Assembly: GCA_943704525.1 (NCBI GenBank)
Contig: CALSCQ010001007.1
Coordinates: forward strand, 1 to 15,385
Source of the DNA: Pigoraptor vietnamica
Taxonomy: Eukaryota; Opisthokonta; Filasterea
Length of the DNA: 15,385 nucleotides
Direction of reading: 5' to 3'
In this document: one piece after another, positions 9,903 through 15,385 of the stretch
Layout of the letters: each line of letters begins with the position of its first letter
Position numbering within the stretch: the stretch's first letter is position 1
Notes under the pieces: model-generated
Told to the model about the DNA's origin: nothing
What the model saw: the letters and a program-made list of their open reading frames with translations, nothing else
Databases searched by the model: none
Position numbers and translations under genes: made by a program

Positions 9903-12145
9903 CTAATCAGACGACGGCGAGCCGCGGTTCTTACGCCGCACGAGCTTGTGCTTGTCCGTGGTGCAGCACACGTTCGTCTTGCACGTGTCGTTGTCGTCCG
10001 TGCCGCAATCAATGAGGCAGAGCTTATCATCGTCGAGCTGCACGGGCCCAAATGTCAGCCACCGGCGCATACGCCTGTAACCACTGCATCACCAGCCGAA
10101 AAAGAAGACATTCAGACTACGCATGGCTGCCCACCGCTTCGTCCACGGACTGCACGAACTCGGGCTGGATAGTGGTCGAGTGGATCCCAATCGAGTGGAA
10201 CAGCGCCTTCATCAGCGCCGCGAGCGTCATGTAGTTCTGCTGTGTGTCACACGTCACGTGCACCGTGGCAATGAACTTCTCGTCCGCCAGCTGCCACACG
10301 TGGAGTTCGTGGATGTCGACAACGCCCGGCATCTGTAACGGACGTAACAGAGACAAGCGCACAGCAGAAATTGCCAGTCAGCAACGGAACAGTGGCTGAT
10401 GCGCGAGCGAAATTGGCGCAAGTTCCCCGCCGCACCTTGCACAACTGCTCTCGGAGCGCATCGACGTCGATGGACTTGGGGATGCCTTGGAGAAGAATAA
10501 GTGCAGAGCTCTTGACTGCGCGCATAACACCGGGAAATTGAGTACGGAATATGGAAACGGATAAGCAGTTACTGACAGTCGAAGAGACACAGTGCTAAGG
10601 ATATCTCACAAGGACATAAATGAACAACAGTCACACACTGTCACCGCTCATGCAAACGCACACACACACATATGCAAAACAGAGCACGATTACACATGCG
10701 TACGCACGCGCGAAGAGAGGCACACTTAATATCACGCACAAGGGCACAGACACACAGGCCGCACCGAGGGGAACGGTGCTGAAGATGATGAGCGCAGTGA
10801 AGAGGAGGCTCATCATGGGGTCCATGTAGTAGCGCCCGCTCCAGTCGGTCAGCCATATCACTGTCGCCGAGATCATGACGGCCACCGAGCCGAGGGCGTC
10901 CCCGAGCACGTGCAGAAACACGCCGTGCATGTTGAGGCTCATGCCGCTGCCGCCGCCGTGGTTGTGGCCTGTTGTGCGCGCACGGTAAGCAACAGCGTGC
11001 TCACACACTTCAAGGGTACGCATTCTCTAAATGGCGCTACGTATACGCGCAACTGCGTAGAGAAATAAAAGCGCAAAAACAAGTACAGCGTGCACGCCCA
11101 CCCGACATGTTGACGGCTGTTTCGGCGGCGCCCTCCGCGGGCGAGCGGACAACCTCCACCGTATCTACATGCGCCTCCCCCGCGGTCACGGGCGCGGGCG
11201 GCTGGGCGGGGGACACGTGCGTCATCTCGTGCTCGTGGGCATGCTCCTCATCGCCATGGCCGTGGCTGTGGCCGTGGCCGTGAGCGTGCTTGTCCTTGCG
11301 CTTCTCCTTCTTGCCGTGCCCGTGCCCGTGTCCGCCGCCGCCGTGCGAGTGCCCGTGGCCTCCCCCGTGCGAATGCCCGTGCCCTGCGTCCCCATGTGTG
11401 AGCAATCGCCCAGAGACAAGCACGAGCGCACCCTGCAAGCCCAAAGGACATGCATACCCTACTGCATGCATTCCGCACCCACCGGCAAACAGCGCGAGGC
11501 CAACAAGGTTGATGAAAAGTCCCGCGCCACCCACAATGAGCACGAGCTTGGGATCGCTTATTTCTGAAGAAGGCAAGGCAGTGTGAGCGCAATACTTCGG
11601 CCCATGCAACAGCTCCCGACACGATGTCAGGTGCCACCTGTGCGCACAACGCACCTTCCACGTGAAAGAAGCGCTGAATGGCCTCAACGACGATGGAGAA
11701 GCAGAGGGCGAGGAGAAAGATGCCGTTGACAAGCGCACCCAGGACCTCGGCGCGAATCCAGCCGTACGTGTTCTTTTCGGAAATTGTGCGCTTGGCGGCC
11801 TGAGGGGGCGCTCGACAATTGAGCATTTTCGTAATACGCACACACATCACGCACATGCATCCATACGCACACACGCACACACACACACACACACGCGCGC
11901 ACGCGCACGCACGCACACGCACGCGCAAGCACGCACACACACACGCACATACACATACACATTACCTTCACTGCGTAGATGCCGATAAGAAGAGAGAAAA
12001 TATCCGAGAGCATGTGGAAAGAGTCAGCGACGAGCGCGATCGAGTTGGTGAGGTGGCCCACAATGATTTCGACAAAGAAGAAGCCGATCGTGAGCGCAAG
12101 CTGCACCCCCAGGCGGCCCTGACGGCCAGTGACGCCCTTCCCCAT
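9903..12145 (-). CDS. Zinc transporter, cation diffusion facilitator (ZnT/Zrc1-like)
   Basis: Eight exons encode 434 residues: 12145-11966, 11799-11655, 11563-11483, 11383-11102, 10968-10765, 10515-10436, 10332-10135 and 10037-9903 (phases 0,1,1,1,1,0,0). CDF proteins are dimeric Zn/H+ antiporters that move cytosolic zinc out of the cell or into vesicles. Six membrane segments are visible, about 13-30, 36-57, 77-97, 114-134, 243-265 and 276-297. The paired zinc sites are H44-xxx-D48 in segment 2 and H249-xxx-D253 in segment 5, the HD/HD set typical of zinc selectivity. Between segments 4 and 5 lies a loop of about 100 residues with many HGH/HSH repeats. The cytosolic domain contains MPGVVDIHELHVWQL and HSTTIQPEF. 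The last exon adds a short tail with five cysteines, including a CC pair. ATG 12145 has A at -3 and G at +4; an in-frame ATG 12 codons upstream is less likely. Whether it acts at the plasma membrane or a vacuole cannot be told. Confidence 0.95.
11837..11960. repeat. CA/CG-type microsatellite in ZnT intron 1
   Basis: The plus strand reads as interrupted (CA)n with ACGC interruptions over about 124 bp, including an uninterrupted stretch of CA units around 11876-11894 and alternating CG/CA steps after it. It fills most of the 166-nt first ZnT intron (11965-11800) and reads as TG repeats in the transcript, starting right after the GTAATG donor. Alternating purine-pyrimidine runs of this kind can adopt Z-DNA and are usually length-polymorphic. 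Confidence 0.9.
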
Positions 12146-12488
12146 TTTTCGCGGTGCTCCACACACGCAACAGACACGCAAACAAGAGGTGCCTCTCTGC
12201 GCAGTCGTGCCGTGTGTTCCCGGCGGTGCACGTGCCGTTTTGTGGGAGCTGAACAGGCCAAGCCTGCGTTTTGCTGACGATCATCAGTGGACATGTGACA
12301 GCCTCACGTGCCCAATCAGGTAAGTGTCTGGACTTTCCGAATGGGTGTTCGGCAAGGTTACAGTGCGCGCTGTCACAGTTGGCACCACCGCTTCAACAAC
12401 AATTCGCGCAGTGAGCTCATTACGCAGACCCGCGCCAGGCGGTTGCTGACGTTTTAATGAAGGGTACGATTAAGTGGACAGTCCGACA
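12146..12488. promoter_or_regulatory. ZnT promoter and histidine-phosphatase 3' flank
   Basis: This 343-bp gap lies between the phosphatase stop and the ZnT start on the minus strand. It holds CACGTG at 12229-12234, and a CACGTG (12305-12310) followed two bases later by CCAAT (12312-12316), about 160-170 bp upstream of the ZnT ATG. That spacing is reasonable for a proximal promoter. A sequence resembling a plus-strand 5' splice site (CAG-GTAAGT) near 12317-12325 has no plus-strand gene to serve. I see no clear zinc-responsive element and no coding exon. Confidence 0.5.
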
Positions 12489-13976
12489 CTATAAACACGG
12501 GGCGTGCGCAGCGGCAGAGGGACTGATGCTACTTGGCGCGGCTGCGGCCACACGGGCAGACGAGTGGCCTTTGGCGTCCTCAGGGTCGTCCTCCCGAACC
12601 ATACCAACAAGGTGTGACACGTCATTCAACACCTGCAGACGCACGCGGCCGATCCCAACGGGCGGCGCGGGCGAGGCGTGCACGAGGAGAGAGTCTCCTG
12701 CGTAACGCGCATGCCACCGCGCCTGTTGTGGCGCGTGTGCGTGGCCGTCGACGTGCGGGTGTGCGTTGACGTGCATTCGAAAGACGCCCGTGTTGTGCAC
12801 AGCGATGTTGCCCTCTCTGTCGATGACGCAGCCCAAGTCCTCTGCAATGTATCCGAAGAATTCGTGAATGACGCCGCCGTGCGTCACGACGACCACGTGA
12901 GGGACGGACCTCTCGTCGGGGTCCTGCATCGCCATGCGGCGCAGTTCGCTGTCGATGATGGCGCGGAATGCAAGCGCAATTCGCTCGCGCACTTCCGTCC
13001 ACGATTCGCCGCCCTCGGGAACAAAGTCACGCAGGCGCATGTCGAGCGCGCGTGCAGCATTGCCCTCCGCACCCCACGCATGCCCCTCATACACGCCGCA
13101 CGACTGCACGCGAAACACTAGAATGAGCAGGCGTACGCCAAGACAACAGAACGACAGCAGGAAAGAGTCGGGGGGAGTTACGGCAATACGCGCGGCTGTC
13201 GCTCAATTCACCTTCTCGCGCAGGAGGGACGTTGCCACAAAGGGGATGTGGGCGTGGTGGCGATGGATTTCCATGGCAGTCTGCAAAGAGGGGGAGTTGG
13301 AAGAGAGAATGTCAGCCGCAGCTAGCAAAACATGCCGAACTACAGCGAAAACAGCGCCTCGCCAAAAGCAAATATATGATCACACGCCCGCCTGCATCGG
13401 GCAGATAACCGACGGTAACACACGCGTCACAAACTCACGTCAGACGCACGCCGGAGGTCGCTCGTGTACACAGCCGACACCCGCTCGGTGGCGAGGTGCT
13501 TCCCGAGCCGCTCTGCTTGGCGCCGCCCATGCAGCGACAGGGGCGTATCAAGCTGACCTACATTACGAAAAAGTGGCACGTGGAGGGTTGATATAGGCTC
13601 ACTGCGTACGCGACCGCGAGACACAGTGACTGGGCCGTAGCGACGGCTCCCAAGCATAGCGTGTGTTGGGCGGAAGACGGTGGCAGTACGTTGCGATACC
13701 TTGTATGATGCGTTGGCGATTGGAGTACGTTTCGCCGCTGTGGGAAGAATTGCGGGATGGTCAGCATTTGGCAGGATAGCCGCACAACAAACGCGCGTGA
13801 GCGACTCCGGTTCGTGTCTCACGCGACAATAAAGAGAAGCGGCAATCGAAGGCCATCCCTCCGTGAGCACCTCGCGCCACGCGTTACCGACGGTACACTC
13901 TCCACTCTCAACACAGAGCAACCCACTGTCGAATGACGCTCAGGCGCACCGTCCCACTCGGCGCATGCCCCGCCAT
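12489..13976 (-). CDS. Histidine phosphatase superfamily protein (TIGAR/phosphoglycerate-mutase-like)
   Basis: Five exons encode 296 residues: 13976-13927, 13737-13700, 13557-13439, 13280-13212 and 13103-12489 (phases 2,1,0,0). The catalytic RHG motif is split by intron 1: exon 1 ends VIR plus the first two bases of His17, and exon 2 continues GETYSNRQRIIQ. Next come QLDTPLSLHGRRQAERLG, the conserved SDLRRASDT (R66), LLREK followed by GVYEG (catalytic acid region), and VVVTHGGVIHEF with the second catalytic His167. This set matches branch-1 histidine phosphatases, which work through a phosphohistidine intermediate. IIQGQLDTPLS and the late RLQVLNDVSHL recall TIGAR-type or SHB17-type sugar bisphosphatases more than cofactor-dependent mutases, but the substrate is not determined. 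The C-terminal 40 residues are Ala/Ser-rich and probably disordered. ATG 13976 has A at -3 and G at +4. No signal peptide is seen, so it is presumably cytosolic. Confidence 0.88.
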
Positions 13977-14430
13977 TGTCAGCGCTCGGCGCAGAGTGTG
14001 TTGAAGTGTTGATGTGTGGGAACACGTGTAAGTTGCGAGTGGACCACGTGTGTTGCGAGCGGACCACGTGTATGCGGTCTGTAACTGTGCGAGTTGCAGA
14101 CCGGCTCGCCAAGTGTACGTCGTGGTATCGCAAATTAACAATACGCGCGCACGTTCCTTATATACAAAGATGCGAGACCGTTTCTGTGTGTGGTGCAATG
14201 GCCCTTTGTGCGTGCGTGGCCGTCCCTGTGGGTGCCCGTGTGGACGTGTGGACGTGGCTTGTGTCCACTGGACAGATCGGTGTAGCGTGAGGGTTACCCG
14301 ACGGCGTTGACAGTCACCCACTCACCTGGAACTCCGGCACACATATCGTGCCCGGCGTTCCCAAACGCAAAAAACGCGCATCGAACACTAAACCAACAGA
14401 CCACACCTGTCGCTCTCCACGCCTTCCACC
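13977..14430. promoter_or_regulatory. Divergent promoter region between histidine phosphatase and ARF-fusion gene
   Basis: The two genes point away from each other across 454 bp. CACGTG occurs three times within 50 bp (14023, 14045, 14065), the last two inside a 20-bp tandem duplication and about 50-90 bp upstream of the phosphatase ATG. A TATA-like TTATATA lies at about 14159-14165 on the plus strand, some 265 bp before the ARF ATG. From about 14185 to 14270 the plus strand is rich in GTG/TGG steps. A strong minus-strand 5' splice-site sequence (CAG-GTGAGT, donor at 14325) could belong to a 5' untranslated intron of the phosphatase gene. No coding exon is supported. Confidence 0.55.
14032..14071. 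repeat. 20-bp tandem duplication carrying CACGTG
   Basis: Copies gttgcgagtggaccacgtgt (14032-14051) and gttgcgagcggaccacgtgt (14052-14071) differ at one base. Each contains one CACGTG, placing the two sites 20 bp apart, about two helical turns. A third CACGTG lies 22 bp to the left at 14023. Confidence 0.92.
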
Positions 14431-15288
14431 ATGTCCGCAATCGCCGCAGCCCTTCGCCGGGCATTCGCAAAGAAGGAGGACCGGCGCGTGCTCTTCCTCG
14501 GACTCGACGCGAGCGGACGCACTTCCGCGCTGTACATGACGAAGCTAGGCGAGGTCGTCACAACAATTCCCACAATCGGCTTCAACGTCGAGACGCTCGA
14601 TGTCAAGGGCCAGCAGTTCACCGCATGGGACGTCGGTGGCTGCGATCGCATCCGACCCCTCTGGCGCCACTACTTCCAGGCAACAAGCGCCGTCGTGTTC
14701 TTCGTGGACGCCAACGACCGCGAGCGCCTGGCGAGTGTGGGGACGGACGTGATGAGTGCCATCAACGAGGATGAGCTGCGCGACGTCCCCGTGCTCGTGT
14801 TTGCGCACAAGCAGGACCTGCCGAACGCCATGTCACGCGTAGAGATTGAGGAAGCTCTCGACCTGAAGAAACGCTTCAAGGGTCGACATTACGCCGTGTT
14901 TGGTTCGACCATAACAGAGCCGGACACGCTGCTTAATGGCTTTGAGTGGCTGGCCGACGTGCTGTCGAGGTCGTCCCCGCCCCCGACGATCGTACCGAAG
15001 GAAGCGCCGCCCGCTAACCCGATGGAAGCTCTGCTCGAGCGGTGGCTGGCTGTGGAGGACGAGCCTGACGACGCGTTTTTGGAGAAGCTGGACGCGTGTA
15101 CGCTGGATTCGTGGGACCACCGCACGCACCTGCGCATCGCGTACGTGCTGCTTGGGCGGCACGGGCGGCGCGAGGGCATGCAGCGCGTGTTTGCGGCGAT
15201 CAAGAAGTTCATAGAGAAGAGCGAACGGGCGCGCAAGACGACGTTCCACGAGAGCCTCACGTACTTTTGGGTACACATGGTGGGTTGA
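14431..15288 (+). CDS. ARF-family GTPase domain with altered key residues, fused to a W-x-H-x-x-HLR domain; probably 3'-incomplete
   Basis: The open frame encodes 285 residues from an ATG in CACC-ATG context. Residues 1-178 align with ARF1 with the same numbering: [11 protein letters not shown] (switch 1, T48), WDVGG (66-70), RPLWRHYF and DLPNAM, with the F51/W66/Y81 triad intact. Key positions differ: the P-loop has Arg at 30 in place of the invariant Lys, Cys at 71 for the catalytic Gln, His at 126 in the NKQD motif, and Ser at 2 instead of the myristoylated Gly. Residues 197-285 form a separate domain with W228-x-H230-x-x-H233-L-R and FHESLTYFW (272-280), resembling a family I associate with bacterial hypothetical proteins. 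The TGA at 15286-15288 may be intronic: ATG at 15277-15279 is followed by a GTGGGT donor like others here, and a CAG at 15355-15357 could be its acceptor. If so, the gene runs beyond the window. Confidence 0.85.
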   Translation: MSAIAAALRRAFAKKEDRRVLFLGLDASGRTSALYMTKLGEVVTTIPTIGFNVETLDVKGQQFTAWDVGGCDRIRPLWRHYFQATSAVVFFVDANDRERLASVGTDVMSAINEDELRDVPVLVFAHKQDLPNAMSRVEIEEALDLKKRFKGRHYAVFGSTITEPDTLLNGFEWLADVLSRSSPPPTIVPKEAPPANPMEALLERWLAVEDEPDDAFLEKLDACTLDSWDHRTHLRIAYVLLGRHGRREGMQRVFAAIKKFIEKSERARKTTFHESLTYFWVHMVG

Positions 15289-15385
15289 GCCAGTGCTCGC
15301 ACGTGGTATTCCTTTTGTGTGTGCGCAAAGACCTTTTGCCGGCCCGACCGTCTCAGTCTGTACACGTCAACACCCCCACCCCCCC
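15280..15385 (+). other. Possible intron and start of the next ARF-fusion exon, cut by the window end
   Basis: GTGGGT at 15280-15285 matches the local donor style. A pyrimidine-rich stretch runs into CAG at 15355-15357, giving a 78-nt intron, within the size range of neighbouring genes. Another possible acceptor is AAAG near 15331. Downstream of either, the frame stays open to the window edge. If there is no intron, the gene ends at TGA 15286-15288 and this is 3' flank. A CACGTG lies at 15300-15305. Confidence 0.4.

Noticed and set aside
11384-11843. A single continuous exon through the ZnT His-rich loop (open frame 11843-11037)
   Set aside because: The frame is open only because two introns lack stops here. 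Splicing at 11483/11383 joins LALFAG directly to HGHSHGG, as in other ZnT proteins.
12310-12330. Plus-strand CAG-GTAAGT consensus donor
   Set aside because: No plus-strand exon precedes it and no plus-strand gene follows nearby; it is probably chance in the ZnT promoter.
13790-13860. VRHEPES in an open minus-strand frame as the phosphatase RHG motif
   Set aside because: A spliced alternative gives an exact VIRHGETYSNR, with donor at 13926 and acceptor at 13738, and the correct frame into QLDTPLS; the VRHEPES stretch is inside that intron.
14171-14310. Small Cys-rich plus-strand frame (about 46 codons) before the ARF-fusion gene
   Set aside because: It arises from GTG/TGC-rich low-complexity sequence, has no family resemblance, and lies in the probable promoter or 5' untranslated region.

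Overview
The window is nuclear DNA from a GC-rich, compact, intron-rich eukaryote, almost certainly a unicellular organism with motile flagella. The evidence is short GT-AG introns (about 67-318 nt) throughout, a clear DRC4/GAS8 subunit of the axonemal nexin-dynein regulatory complex, a PDE6D prenyl-cargo chaperone, and a PPR protein with a mitochondrial presequence. Sequence flavour is compatible with a zoosporic fungus or another protist near the opisthokonts, but I cannot fix the lineage.

Seven protein genes were rebuilt by hand from ORF fragments, splice signals and remembered family sequences. From left to right: (1) minus strand 2588-277, a two-exon, 722-residue multi-spanning membrane protein with a Cys-rich ectodomain and a second half laid out like ERV41/46-type cargo receptors; (2) plus strand 3134-5162, a two-exon mitochondrial PPR protein, divergent from gene 1; (3) minus strand 6604-5573, six-exon PDE6D (146 aa); (4) minus strand 9665-6908, nine-exon DRC4/GAS8 (491 aa); (5) minus strand 12145-9903, an eight-exon zinc CDF/ZnT transporter (434 aa) with a His-rich loop; (6) minus strand 13976-12489, a five-exon histidine phosphatase (296 aa, TIGAR/phosphoglycerate-mutase-like); (7) plus strand 14431 to at least 15279, an ARF-family GTPase domain fused to a second domain, probably continuing beyond the window.

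Genes 3-6 run head to tail on the minus strand. Genes 1/2 and 6/7 are divergent pairs sharing promoter regions; genes 2 and 3 converge. PDE6D and DRC4 are both linked to cilia or flagella, and ARL-type GTPases are the known release factors for PDE6D, but the GTPase here is not an ordinary ARL2/3.

The most unusual item is gene 7. Its ARF fold is well preserved (switch 1, the F51/W66/Y81 triad, WDVGG), yet K30 is Arg, Q71 is Cys, N126 is His and the myristoylated Gly2 is Ser. It is followed by a domain with a W-x-H-x-x-H-L-R signature that I associate with bacterial hypothetical proteins. Other points include a 55-bp near-symmetric palindrome centred on CACGTG between ZnT and DRC4, a fold-back element flanked by 7-bp direct repeats, a DRC4 start codon that stands alone in exon 1, a 26-nt microexon in PDE6D, and 5' splice sites that are overwhelmingly GTG rather than GTA.
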